A stretch of 64,000 nucleotides of DNA. Source: Actinomycetes bacterium (GTDB taxonomy: Bacteria; Actinomycetota; Actinomycetes; Streptosporangiales; Streptosporangiaceae). Of the stretch, positions 9,187-18,385 are shown piece after piece. The notes beneath the pieces were generated by a model. It saw only the letters and a list, made by a program, of their open reading frames with translations. It ran no database searches and was not told where the DNA came from. The stretch spans positions 1 to 64,000 of the forward strand of contig JAOPYO010000035.1 in assembly GCA_025964575.1 (NCBI GenBank), in the 5' to 3' direction. How positions within the stretch are numbered: position 1 is the first letter of the stretch; each line of letters begins with the position of its first letter. The position numbers and the translations under genes are program-made.

Positions 9187-9630
9187 GTGCGTTCGCTCAT
9201 GCGATTGGACACTCCTGACGTCGTCCGGCGCGGACTGCAGCGGTATCCGCTGCTGGCGCCGGGCGGCGTCGCAGCGTCCGTAGCCGTTCTCTTCGTCTAT
9301 GTGGGCGCCGTCGACCCCAACCAACATGGGCACTATCCGACGTGCCCGTACCTGCTCCTGACGGGGCTCTACTGTCCCGGCTGCGGAACACTGCGCATGA
9401 TCCACGCCCTGGCGCACGGGCACTTCGGTGAGGCCTTCGGCCGCAACATGCTGGCCTTCTTCCTGCTCCCGTTGCTGGCCTTCATATGGGCCCGCTGGAC
9501 GGTGCGGCTCGCCCGCGGGCGGCCGCGGACCACGGTCGCCGATCCACGGCTGATCTATGGCCTGTTCGGGGTCATCGTGGTGTTCACAGTCCTGCGGAAC
9601 ATCCCTTTCTTCCACGTCCTGGCGCCCTGA
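9187..9630 (+). CDS. DUF2752 domain-containing membrane protein
   Basis: CPYLLLTGLYCPGCGTLRMIHALAHGHFGEAFGRN. Confidence 0.85.
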   Translation: MRSLMRLDTPDVVRRGLQRYPLLAPGGVAASVAVLFVYVGAVDPNQHGHYPTCPYLLLTGLYCPGCGTLRMIHALAHGHFGEAFGRNMLAFFLLPLLAFIWARWTVRLARGRPRTTVADPRLIYGLFGVIVVFTVLRNIPFFHVLAP

Positions 9631-9644
9631 CCTTCACCGGCATG

Positions 9645-9678
9645 GTGTGGGCCCGGGACGCTGGTCCCGGGCCCACAC
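9645..9678 (+). terminator. Perfect 15-bp hairpin downstream of the DUF2752 gene
   Basis: gtgtgggcccgggac-gctg-gtcccgggcccacac; no U-tract. Confidence 0.6.
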
Positions 9679-9765
9679 ATCGATCAGGTCAGCACGTCGT
9701 GCCGGTCGATGACGCGGCCGAGAACCTTACCCGCCGCGCGTACTCGGACACACTCCTTGCGATCA

Positions 9766-9797
9766 TCGAATGAATGTTCTATCGTTCAGATGTTCGA
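9766..9797 (+). promoter_or_regulatory. Two abutting LexA/SOS-box-like 16-mers
   Basis: TCGAATGAATGTTCTA (9766-9781) and TCGTTCAGATGTTCGA (9782-9797); each matches 10/12 fixed positions of TCGAAC-N4-GTTCGA. Confidence 0.5.
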
Positions 9798-9813
9798 TAA
9801 GGGAGACTTTCGC

Positions 9814-10848
9814 GTGCGCTGGGACCATCTTCAACTCGTGCAGGACGGAAACCGCCCCGACCCGCCGCTGATCGAACGGCAGGCCGTGGTCCGCACGATG
9901 GACACCCCGGAGTTCCGGGGCATCACCTTCTACGAGATCCACGCCAAGTCGATCATCAACAAGGTGCCAGGCGCGTCCCGGGTCCCCTTCAGCTGGACGA
10001 TCAATCCCTACAGGGGATGCAGCCATTCATGCCTGTACTGTTTCGCCCGAAAAACACATGAATATCTAGATTTCAACTCAGGATCCGATTTCGACTCGAA
10101 GATCGTGGTGAAGGTCAACGCGGCGGAACTGGTGCGCAAGGAGCTGGCCGCACCGAGGTGGGACGGGCACCACATCGCCATGGGGACCAACGTCGACTGC
10201 TACCAGCGTGCCGAAGGCCGCTATCGACTGATGCCCGGCATCCTCACCGCTCTGCGCGACGCGGGGAACCCCTTCTCGATCCTCACCAAGGGCTCGCTGA
10301 TCCTGCGCGACCTGCCCCTGCTCCAGGAGGCCGCGGAGCGCACCGAGGTCGGCACCGCGGTGTCGGTCGGGTTCATCGACAAGGACCTCTGGCGGCTGGT
10401 CGAACCGGGAACACCGAGCCCGCACAAGCGCCTAGAGGTCTGCGCGACCCTCAACGAACAAGGAGTTCCCTGCGGCGTGCTCATGGGGCCGGTTCTGCCC
10501 TACCTCACTGACTCCCCGCGGCAGATCGACGCGGCCGTGCGCCAGATCGCCGAGGCCGGCGCGACCTCTGTGTCAGCGATCACCCTGCACCTTCGGCCCG
10601 GCGCCCGGGAATGGTTCATGAGCTGGCTTCGCGAGCAGCGCCCGGAACTGGTCGAACCCTACGAGCGGCTGTACGGGCGCGGAGCCTACGCCCCCAAGGC
10701 CTACCAGGAGCGGATCACCAGACAGGTCCAGGAGGCGGCCGAGAAGTACGGCGTCGGCCGCGGCCAGACCGCGCGCAACGCCCACCGGCGCATTCCGCCG
10801 GCACCACCCGCTCCTCCCCCGGCCGGGGAACAGCTCTCCCTGCTCTGA
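9814..10848 (+). CDS. Rv2578c-family radical SAM protein
   Basis: INPYRGCSHSCLYCFAR CxxxCxxC motif; N-terminus VRWDHLQL... with SD gggaga before the GTG. Confidence 0.85.
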   Translation: MRWDHLQLVQDGNRPDPPLIERQAVVRTMDTPEFRGITFYEIHAKSIINKVPGASRVPFSWTINPYRGCSHSCLYCFARKTHEYLDFNSGSDFDSKIVVKVNAAELVRKELAAPRWDGHHIAMGTNVDCYQRAEGRYRLMPGILTALRDAGNPFSILTKGSLILRDLPLLQEAAERTEVGTAVSVGFIDKDLWRLVEPGTPSPHKRLEVCATLNEQGVPCGVLMGPVLPYLTDSPRQIDAAVRQIAEAGATSVSAITLHLRPGAREWFMSWLREQRPELVEPYERLYGRGAYAPKAYQERITRQVQEAAEKYGVGRGQTARNAHRRIPPAPPAPPPAGEQLSLL

Positions 10849-10870
10849 TGGGCTACCACCACCCATATTT

Positions 10871-10883
10871 GACTGATCATTCT
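10871..10883 (+). promoter_or_regulatory. Candidate TetR operator (GACTGATCATTCT)
   Basis: Matches the reverse complement of 11532-11544 at 11/13 positions. Confidence 0.4.
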
Positions 10884-10905
10884 CAATGGGCGTAGCGTGA
10901 TCGGC

Positions 10906-11487
10906 ATGTCGAGGACCAAGGAGTTCGACCCCGACGCGGCACTCCAGGCGGCGCTGGAGCTGTTCTGGCGCAAGGGATACGAGGCGACCTCCATGGCCGA
11001 CCTCGTCGACCATCTCGGCATCGCCCGGGCCAGCATCTACGGCACCTTCGGCGGCAAGCACGACCTCTACCTCAAGGCCCTCGACCGCTACCTGGAGTCC
11101 AGGGACCCCGCCATCATCGAAGCCCTTTCCCAGCCGGGCCCCGTACTCCCCTCCATACGCGCCCTGATCCGCAGATACGCCGAGGAATCGGCCGTCGACG
11201 AACATCGACGCGGCTGTTTCGTGGTCAACACGGCGATCGAGCTCCTCCCGACGGACCGGCTGGCGGCGCGCCGCGTGGAGTCCAGCTGGGACGCGGTCGA
11301 GGTGGCGTTGACCTCGGCGCTGACCCGGGCCCGCGCCCAGGGCGAACTCGCGCCCGATCGGGACCCGCGAGCGCTGGCCCGGTTCTTGCTCACCGTGATG
11401 CAGGGCCTGCGCGTCCTGGCCAAGGGCGACTCCGACCCTGCGCGCCTCGGCGACGCGGCCGAGGCGGCCTTGGTCGCCCTGGCCTAA
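10906..11487 (+). CDS. TetR/AcrR-family transcriptional regulator
   Basis: FDPDAALQAALELFWRKGYEATSMADLVDHLGIARASIYGTFGGKHDLY HTH. Confidence 0.9.
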   Translation: MSRTKEFDPDAALQAALELFWRKGYEATSMADLVDHLGIARASIYGTFGGKHDLYLKALDRYLESRDPAIIEALSQPGPVLPSIRALIRRYAEESAVDEHRRGCFVVNTAIELLPTDRLAARRVESSWDAVEVALTSALTRARAQGELAPDRDPRALARFLLTVMQGLRVLAKGDSDPARLGDAAEAALVALA

Positions 11488-11531
11488 AACCACCCGATCG
11501 CCTTACCTCAGCCGACGCACCGCCAGATAAT

Positions 11532-11544
11532 AGAATGATCGATC
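11532..11544 (-). promoter_or_regulatory. Candidate TetR operator (GATCGATCATTCT on minus strand)
   Basis: Pairs with the 10871 site; lies just upstream of the SDR gene. Confidence 0.4.
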
Positions 11545-11565
11545 TCGAATTGAAGTGAGTGTGTC

Positions 11566-12324
11566 ATGACCACACGATTCACCGGCAAGGTCGCTCTGGT
11601 CACCGGCGGCGGCTCCGGGATCGGCCAGGCCACCGCACAGGCCTTCGCCCGCGAAGGCGCCACCGTGGTCGTGGCCGGGCGGAGCCCGCAATCCCTCGCA
11701 CAGACCGTGAAGCTGATCCAGGCCGAGGGCGGGCGGGCCACCGCGATCACCGCCGACGTCACCCGGCCCGAGGATGTCGCCCATCTGGTGGCGGCGACCG
11801 TGGCCGAGCACGGCGGGCTGCATCTCGCGTTCAACAACGCGGGCGTGATCGGCGCCGGCCCGGTTGCCGACCTCGACCAGGACACCTGGGACCGGACGCT
11901 GGCGGTGAACCTGACCGGCGTGTGGCTGTCGATGAAGTACGAGATCGCCCACATGCGCGCGCACGGCGGCGGCGTCATCGTCAACACGGCCTCCAACGTC
12001 GGCGCGAGCATGCGGATCCCGGGCCTGGGCGCCTATGCCGCCGCCAAGGCTGGAGTGAGTGCCCTGACCCGCACAGCCGCCCGCGAGTACATCGGCGACG
12101 GCATCCGCATCAACGCGATCAGCCCCGGCCCCTTGGACACCCCGATGTCGCTGCGCCCCGGGGAGACCGACGTGGACCGCAGTGAGCGGATCAAGGACGC
12201 GCTCCCCATCGGCCGGGTGGGTTCGCTCGAGGAGGTCGCCGCGACCGTCCTGTGGCTGGCCTCCCCGGACGCAGGTTTCGTAGTGGGCCACGACCTGGTT
12301 CTGGACGGCGGTGCCAGCGCCTGA
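11566..12324 (+). CDS. SDR-family oxidoreductase
   Basis: VALVTGGGSGIGQAT; FNNAG; YAAAKAG. Confidence 0.92.
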   Translation: MTTRFTGKVALVTGGGSGIGQATAQAFAREGATVVVAGRSPQSLAQTVKLIQAEGGRATAITADVTRPEDVAHLVAATVAEHGGLHLAFNNAGVIGAGPVADLDQDTWDRTLAVNLTGVWLSMKYEIAHMRAHGGGVIVNTASNVGASMRIPGLGAYAAAKAGVSALTRTAAREYIGDGIRINAISPGPLDTPMSLRPGETDVDRSERIKDALPIGRVGSLEEVAATVLWLASPDAGFVVGHDLVLDGGASA

Positions 12325-12409
12325 AGCTGACCTCGCAAGATTCTTTCAAACCTTTTGTGCGCGAGCTCACATCAGACAGTGCATACAACGAACTGCTGAG
12401 GGGGCTTCC

Positions 12410-13183
12410 ATGAACACCACAGACCTGTTTCGCCGCCCGAATGCCCGGCCCACGGTCACCGCCGTGATCCCCACGCTCAACGAGGCCGACAACCTCCGAT
12501 GGCTTCTGCCGCGGCTGACCGAGGTGGACGAGATCATCGTCGTGGACGGGGAGTCCACCGACGGTTCGGTCGAGATCATCCGGCTGCTGCGGCCAGACGC
12601 AGTGATCATCAGCCAGCCCGCGCGGGGCAAGGGCCTCGCACTACAGGCCGGCTTCGCCGCCGCCACCTGCGACGTGATCGTCATGCTGGACGCCGACGGC
12701 AGCATGAACCCGGCCGAGATCGGCTCCTTCGTGGCCATGATCGGCCGCGGATTCGACTTCGTCAAAGGCTCGCGCTACTCCTGCGGCGGCGGTTCCGAGG
12801 ACCTGACCTTCATGCGCCGCACCGGCAACCAGTGGCTGACCCGCCTGGCCAACACGCTCTACCGCACCCAGTGGAGCGACCTGTGCTACGGATATGTGGC
12901 GATGCGCCGGGACGCGGTCGAGCGCCTCGCCCTCACCTCCACCGGCTTCGAGATCGAGACGGAGATGTGCGTCAACGCGGTCACCTCGGGGCTGCGAATC
13001 GCCGAGGTCGCCAGCTACGAGAGCAACCGCCTGTACGGCGAGTCCCACCTCAACACCTGGCGCGACGGGTGGCGGGTACTGAAGATGATGGTCGGCAGCC
13101 GGCTACGGTCCCGCCGTCCCCTCACCGCCGCACGGCCGATGGACCTGGAGACGGTTCCGGCCGGGCTCCGCGCCGCCGCCTGA
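12410..13183 (+). CDS. Family 2 glycosyltransferase (DPM1-like)
   Basis: TAVIPTLNEADNLRWLL...IIVVDGESTDGSVEI...VIVMLDADGS. Confidence 0.9.
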   Translation: MNTTDLFRRPNARPTVTAVIPTLNEADNLRWLLPRLTEVDEIIVVDGESTDGSVEIIRLLRPDAVIISQPARGKGLALQAGFAAATCDVIVMLDADGSMNPAEIGSFVAMIGRGFDFVKGSRYSCGGGSEDLTFMRRTGNQWLTRLANTLYRTQWSDLCYGYVAMRRDAVERLALTSTGFEIETEMCVNAVTSGLRIAEVASYESNRLYGESHLNTWRDGWRVLKMMVGSRLRSRRPLTAARPMDLETVPAGLRAAA

Positions 13184-13233
13184 CAGACCGCCAGCACTCC
13201 GGCCTGGACGACACCGCCGTATGGCCCGCTCGG

Positions 13234-14181
13234 TCACCAGGCCTCACTCAGCTCGACCGGTTCGGCGATCACATCGACCATCGCGCCATTGCGCAGCACG
13301 CTGATCTGCAGTGGTTTCCCGATCGCCTCATCGAACATCAGCCTCTGCAGGCTCTGTGCCACGCTCACCGGCACACCCCCGGCCGTGAGCAACAGATCGC
13401 CCGCCCGCAGCCCCGCCTGAGCCGCCGGACTCCCCGGCACGACCTCTGCCACCCGCAGCGCCGCACGCTGCCCGATCCTGTCCCGCAGCCCCGCAGGGAC
13501 CGGCACCGGATTGGTGACGAGGCCGAGAAACGCCCGCCGGACCCGCCCATCACGCATGAGCGCGCCGATGATGCGGCGCGTCGTCGAATTGATCGGCACC
13601 GCCAGGCCCAGCCCGATCCCGGCGACCGCGGTGCTGATGCCGACCACCCGCCCACGCGAGTCGGCGAGCGCCCCTCCCGAGTTACCGGGATTGAGCGCCG
13701 CATCGGTCTGGATGACGTCCTCTATCACCCGGACGGTGCCACCGCTGTGGGCCGGCAGCGACCGGCCCAGCGCGCTGACCACCCCGGCGGTCACCGAACC
13801 GGCCAACCCGAGGGGATTGCCGACCGCGACCACCAGCTGACCCACCACCAGGGCGTCACTGTCGCCGAGCTCGGCCGGTTCCGGAGTCGGCCCATCGGCG
13901 CGCACCACCGCCAGATCCGACAACGGATCGGCCCCGACCACGGTGAAGGACGTGGCCGTGCCATCGGCGAACGAGGCAGTCCCCTCACCGGCACCGCCGA
14001 CGACATGGGCATTGGTGAGCAGGAAACCGTCGGCGGAGAAGGCCACCGCGGAACCGGAACCCTCCCTGCCGTGCTGACGCACCCGCACGCTCGCCACCCG
14101 GGGGGTCAGCTCTCGGGCGACGGCCGACACGACCTGGGAGTAGGCGTCGAGGGGATCGGAGTCTCGAGGGTCAGGGATCAT
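13234..14181 (-). CDS. S1C (HtrA/DegP-like) trypsin-like serine protease with PDZ domain
   Basis: LTNAHVVGG; DLAVVRAD; NPGNSGGALADSRGRVVGI; PDZ GSPAAQAGLRAGDLLLTAGG. Confidence 0.9.
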   Translation of the reverse strand: MIPDPRDSDPLDAYSQVVSAVARELTPRVASVRVRQHGREGSGSAVAFSADGFLLTNAHVVGGAGEGTASFADGTATSFTVVGADPLSDLAVVRADGPTPEPAELGDSDALVVGQLVVAVGNPLGLAGSVTAGVVSALGRSLPAHSGGTVRVIEDVIQTDAALNPGNSGGALADSRGRVVGISTAVAGIGLGLAVPINSTTRRIIGALMRDGRVRRAFLGLVTNPVPVPAGLRDRIGQRAALRVAEVVPGSPAAQAGLRAGDLLLTAGGVPVSVAQSLQRLMFDEAIGKPLQISVLRNGAMVDVIAEPVELSEAW

Positions 14182-14315
14182 TGCACCTCCCGATGATTAC
14201 ATCGTTACACAGCAACGTCGCGCCGTGAAGATGTCTTCCCGTGCCTTGCTGGTTTCCTAGGTGAGGAGGGGTTTTCGTGTTTGTGGTTTCTGCGTTTTAC
14301 CAACCAGCCCGGCTT

Positions 14316-14345
14316 CTTTACATTGTAAATTGAATACTCAATTAC
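14316..14345 (+). promoter_or_regulatory. Dispersed operator-like motif, copy 1 (CTTTACATTGTAAATTGAATACTCAATTA)
   Basis: Perfect palindrome TTTACA-T-TGTAAA, then ATTGA-ATAC-TCAAT; related copies at 21656 and 29911. Confidence 0.45.
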
Positions 14346-14498
14346 TTGACGAGGGTGCCGCCCCGACGGCAGGATCCGCCGGTCGGCGAGAATGCCTGAG
14401 CGCCGGGTCACTCCCGGCACGCCAGCCCCGGCCGGACCGGGCCGCCCAGACCCGAGAGCGTTGACGTGTCGGGCGGGAACTGCGGAAGGAACAGGTGG

Positions 14499-16070
14499 AT
14501 GACCACGACCGCTACACCTCGGCACACCTCATATGACGTCGTCATCGTGGGCGGCGGGCACAACGGCCTCGTCGCCGCCGCCTATCTGGCCAGAGCCGGA
14601 CGGAGCGTGCTCGTCCTGGAGCGACTGGACCACGTGGGCGGGGCGGCGGTGTCCACCCAGACGTTCCCCGGGGTCGAGGCACGCCTGTCGCGCTACTCCT
14701 ACCTGGTCAGCCTGCTCCCCCGCCAGATCATCGATGATCTGGACCTGCGGTTCGCCACGCGCCGCCGGCGCATCTCCTCCTACACACCGACGGAGCGCGA
14801 CCGGCGGTCCACTGGACTGCTGGTGGACGCCGAGGACCCGAGCCGCACCAAAGAGGCGTTCGCCCGGCTGACCGGCTCCGGCCGCGAGTTCGACAGCTGG
14901 CAGCGCTTCTACGAAATGACCGGCCACATCGCCGAGCGGGTCTTCCCCACTCTCACCGGGCCACTGCCGAGCCGGGCGGAGCTGCGTCGCCTGGTCGGCG
15001 ACGATCGGGCGTGGGAGGCACTGTTCGAGAGACCACTCGGCGAGATCGTCGAGGAGACCTTCACCGACGACCTCGTACGCGGTGTCGTGCTCACCGATGC
15101 GCTCATCGGCACGTTCACCCATGCCCACGATCCGTCTCTGCGGCAGAACCGCTGTTTCCTCTACCACATCATCGGCGGCGGCACCGGCGACTGGGATGTG
15201 CCGGTCGGAGGCATGGGCGCCCTCACCGGCGCGCTCGAGACCGCGGCCCGCGCGGCCGGCGCCGAGATCGTCACCGGCCACGAGGCCACCGCCATCGCCA
15301 CCGACGGGTCCGCAGGCGAGATCACCTACCGGACCGGCGAGTCCGAGGGCCGGGTGGGCACGCGCCATGTTCTGGCGGGCGTCGCGCCGCACACCCTCGC
15401 AGCGCTGCTCGGCGAACCGTACGCAGAGCCGGCACCAGAGGGCTCCCAACTCAAGATCAACATGCTGTTGCGGCGCCTCCCCCGACTCCGCGACCCCGAG
15501 GTCGATCCCCGCGAGGCGTTCGCCGGGACCTTCCACATCAGCGAGTCCTACACCGAGTTGGAGAGGGCCTACCGCGAAGCTGCGGCCGGGCGGCTGCCAT
15601 CGGTGCTGCCCGCGGAGATTTACTGCCACTCGCTCACCGATCCGTCCATCCTCGCCCCCGATCTGGCCGCGCAGGGATTCCACACCCTCACTCTGTTCGG
15701 ATTGCACACTCCGGCCCGGCTGTTCACCGAGCACGGCAAGGACGAGGCCGTGACCGCGGCACTCGCCGGCCTCGACGCCTGCCTCGCCGAACCGATCGCC
15801 GGCTGTCTCGCCGTCGACGCCGACGGGCGGCCGTGCCTGGAGGCCAAGACCCCGCTCGATCTGGAACACGACCTCGCCATGCCGGGCGGGCACATCTTCC
15901 ACCGCGACCTGGCATTCCCGTACGACCCGTACGACGGCAATGGGAGGTGGGGCGTCGAGACCGACCACGCCAACGTGCTGCTGTGCGGCGCGGGGGCCAT
16001 TCGCGGGGGCGGGGTCAGCGGCATCCCCGGCCACAACGCGGCCAAGGCCGTCCTGGACGCACCGGCATGA
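14499..16070 (+). CDS. Phytoene desaturase-like FAD-dependent oxidoreductase
   Basis: YDVVIVGGGHNGLVAAAYLARAGRSVLVLERLDHVGGAA; C-terminal GGGVSGIPGHNAA. Confidence 0.9.
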   Translation: MTTTATPRHTSYDVVIVGGGHNGLVAAAYLARAGRSVLVLERLDHVGGAAVSTQTFPGVEARLSRYSYLVSLLPRQIIDDLDLRFATRRRRISSYTPTERDRRSTGLLVDAEDPSRTKEAFARLTGSGREFDSWQRFYEMTGHIAERVFPTLTGPLPSRAELRRLVGDDRAWEALFERPLGEIVEETFTDDLVRGVVLTDALIGTFTHAHDPSLRQNRCFLYHIIGGGTGDWDVPVGGMGALTGALETAARAAGAEIVTGHEATAIATDGSAGEITYRTGESEGRVGTRHVLAGVAPHTLAALLGEPYAEPAPEGSQLKINMLLRRLPRLRDPEVDPREAFAGTFHISESYTELERAYREAAAGRLPSVLPAEIYCHSLTDPSILAPDLAAQGFHTLTLFGLHTPARLFTEHGKDEAVTAALAGLDACLAEPIAGCLAVDADGRPCLEAKTPLDLEHDLAMPGGHIFHRDLAFPYDPYDGNGRWGVETDHANVLLCGAGAIRGGGVSGIPGHNAAKAVLDAPA

Positions 16071-16158
16071 CCCGCGCACGCGCGTTCGGCGTCGGCAGTG
16101 ACCTGGGTGAGCACAGGGTAGGCGAACCGCCGCAAGCCTCAGGCGCCGCGCATCCAGG

Positions 16159-16518
16159 TCACAGCAGGCTCGCGGCCAGGGCGTACGATCCCGCCGCCGC
16201 GAGGACACCGAGCACCAGGCTGCCCACCGCGTTGAGCCCGGCCTTGGACGGTGAGCCGTCCTCCAGCAGTCGTACGGTCTCGTACCCGAGGGTGCTGAAG
16301 GTGGTGAGAGCGCCGCAGACCCCGGTGCCGAGCAGCACCTGAAGTCCGTGCGGGGCGCCCGCGCCGAGCAGCGCTCCGAGGATCACCGAGCCCACCAGGT
16401 TGACCGTCAGCGTCCCCCACGGGAACGCGCCACCGGTCCGTCCCTGCACCAGCCGGTCCAGGGTGTACCGGGCCGGCGCACCGATCACTCCCCCGAGGAA
16501 CACCAGCAGGACCGTCAT
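16159..16518 (-). CDS. crcB: Fluoride efflux transporter FluC/CrcB
   Basis: [19 protein letters not shown]...[19 protein letters not shown]...[17 protein letters not shown]. Confidence 0.92.
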   Translation of the reverse strand: MTVLLVFLGGVIGAPARYTLDRLVQGRTGGAFPWGTLTVNLVGSVILGALLGAGAPHGLQVLLGTGVCGALTTFSTLGYETVRLLEDGSPSKAGLNAVGSLVLGVLAAAGSYALAASLL

Positions 16519-16856
16519 TCCTTCCCCCGCCCGACGTAGCGGTACACCTCGACCTCGTCGATGATGACCAGCCCCTCATCGATCAGTTCGTCCAGTTGAG
16601 TGACGAAGTCTCTGATCCGCTGCTCCTCGTCCACGATCACGATGGCCAGCGGCAGGTCCTGGCTCAGGCTCAGCATCCGGCTGGTATGGATGAGTGAGGA
16701 GGCACCGAACCCCTCGATCCCCCGGAACACACTCGCCCCGGCCAGCCCGGCTTTTCGAGCCCGCCGCACGATCTCCGAGTACAGCGGCCCATGATGGAAC
16801 TGATCGTCCTCACCGATGAAGATGGTCAACCGTGCCGCCCGGCCGTGCAGTCTCAT
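16515..16856 (-). CDS. DUF190 domain-containing protein
   Basis: [42 protein letters not shown]; 4-bp overlaps with both flanking crcB genes. Confidence 0.9.
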   Translation of the reverse strand: MRLHGRAARLTIFIGEDDQFHHGPLYSEIVRRARKAGLAGASVFRGIEGFGASSLIHTSRMLSLSQDLPLAIVIVDEEQRIRDFVTQLDELIDEGLVIIDEVEVYRYVGRGKE

Positions 16857-17368
16857 GGCTCATCCCTCCGGCCGCGGCGCACCGTACGGCTCGCCAGGAA
16901 CCTCGCACCCACCACTCCCAGCCAGACCGCGGACAACCCGGCCACCAGGCTGCCGACCGCATAGCCGCCGGCCACCACCCACGCCCCACGGTCCAATAGC
17001 TCGCGGAGCTCCGCGGTATAGGTGGAGAAGGTCGTGAAGCCACCAAGGAAACCGATCCCCCAGAACGGCCGGACATACCGGCGCGGCGGCCACACCTCCA
17101 GGACGAACACCATGAGCGCGCCTAGAGCCAGGCAACCGGAGACATTGATGAAGAACGTGGCCCAAGGGAAACCGCCCGCGGAGGTGGGCACCGCCCGCCC
17201 GGCGAGATAGCGGCTCACGCTGCCGAACCCGCCACCTACCGCGATCGCCGTGAGCACTCGCCACTGCCGGTGCACCCGGTGCGCAGGACCGGTTCGGAAG
17301 ATATCGGGTGCGCGGTGCGGGGCCAGGCCGCCGCCCTGGCCGTCATCGACGCGATCGGGTGTCCGCAT
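16853..17368 (-). CDS. crcB: Fluoride efflux transporter FluC/CrcB
   Basis: [12 protein letters not shown]...[19 protein letters not shown]...[17 protein letters not shown] gaaggag before the ATG. Confidence 0.92.
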   Translation of the reverse strand: MRTPDRVDDGQGGGLAPHRAPDIFRTGPAHRVHRQWRVLTAIAVGGGFGSVSRYLAGRAVPTSAGGFPWATFFINVSGCLALGALMVFVLEVWPPRRYVRPFWGIGFLGGFTTFSTYTAELRELLDRGAWVVAGGYAVGSLVAGLSAVWLGVVGARFLASRTVRRGRRDEP

Positions 17369-17390
17369 GCCGGTCTCCTTCGAAGAACCA

Positions 17391-17439
17391 GGGACCGTTG
17401 GCGGACCGCCGACCGCGGTTATCGGCGGGCCCCACCGCC
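17391..17439 (-). promoter_or_regulatory. Fluoride riboswitch (crcB motif)-like leader, degenerate
   Basis: Minus strand GGCGGUGGGGCCCGCCGAUAACCGCGGUCGGCGGUCCGCCAACGGUCCC: GGGGCC/GGUCCC P1-like stem, GGCG/CGCC pseudoknot, ACCGC/GCGGU hairpin; immediately upstream of crcB. Confidence 0.45.
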
Positions 17440-17512
17440 GTCACCCCTCAACCCCGAGGATACCGAGACGGCCTTCCACGCGACGAACCACCTCGCGGCT
17501 AAGGTGGCAGAG

Positions 17513-18181
17513 GTGAACGCGCCGGAAACCTACGCCGAACCCATCGTCATCGATCGGACCGGCGGCCTGGGCGGGGAGCTGGTGCTGCGCCGCGCAGGCG
17601 AGCACTACGAGATCATCAGTAACGGCGTCTTCCTCATGGACACCCGCAACGGCGAGTCCGAGCGACTGCTGATCAACGCGGCGCTCGACCGGCTGCCAGA
17701 ATCCGCGCATGTGCTGATCGGCGGCCTCGGCGTCGGGTTCTCCCTGGCCGAGGCGGTCCGATCGCCCGGCGTCACGGTGACCGTCGTCGAGCTCGAACCC
17801 GCGGTCATCCGGTGGCACCGCACCCACCTGAGGTCCTGTTCCGCCGGCGCCCTGGACGACCCCCGCGTGCGCGTCGAGTGCGCCGACCTGCTCGTCTGGC
17901 TCCGTGGCACTCCGGAGACCTACGACGCCATCTGCCTGGACATCGACAACGGCCCGGACTGGACCGTCACCGACGGCAACACCGAGCTGTACGGCGCGGC
18001 CGGACTGGACCTCGTGGCAGGCCGCCTCGCACCCGGCGGCGTCCTCGCGGTCTGGAGCGCGAACGTCTCCCCGGCCTTCGAGACGAGGCTACGGACCCGG
18101 TTCCCCACGGTCGAGGTCCGCGCGGTCCCGGTCCCCCGCGGTGAACCCGATGTCGTCTACCTCGCCGCCACGAGTCTCTGA
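17513..18181 (+). CDS. Spermidine synthase-like (polyamine aminopropyltransferase fold) protein
   Basis: VLIGGLGVGFSLAEAVRSPGVTVTVVELEPAVIRWHR...YDAICLDIDNGPDW. Confidence 0.75.
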   Translation: MNAPETYAEPIVIDRTGGLGGELVLRRAGEHYEIISNGVFLMDTRNGESERLLINAALDRLPESAHVLIGGLGVGFSLAEAVRSPGVTVTVVELEPAVIRWHRTHLRSCSAGALDDPRVRVECADLLVWLRGTPETYDAICLDIDNGPDWTVTDGNTELYGAAGLDLVAGRLAPGGVLAVWSANVSPAFETRLRTRFPTVEVRAVPVPRGEPDVVYLAATSL

Positions 18182-18385
18182 TCGGCCTCCCGCCACCATC
18201 CCTTATGGAGCAGATGATCGACTGCGGGGAGATCCCGCCGGTGGGGCCCAGCCCGGGACCTGAGCCCCGGATCAGGTCACCCGAACCGGTCCGGCCACTG
18301 ACCACTCAGCGGACGAACACTGTCGCAAAGGTCACGTCAAAACCTCCGCTTCTTCGAGTCTGAACGGGTTCAACTTTCCCGTAGA

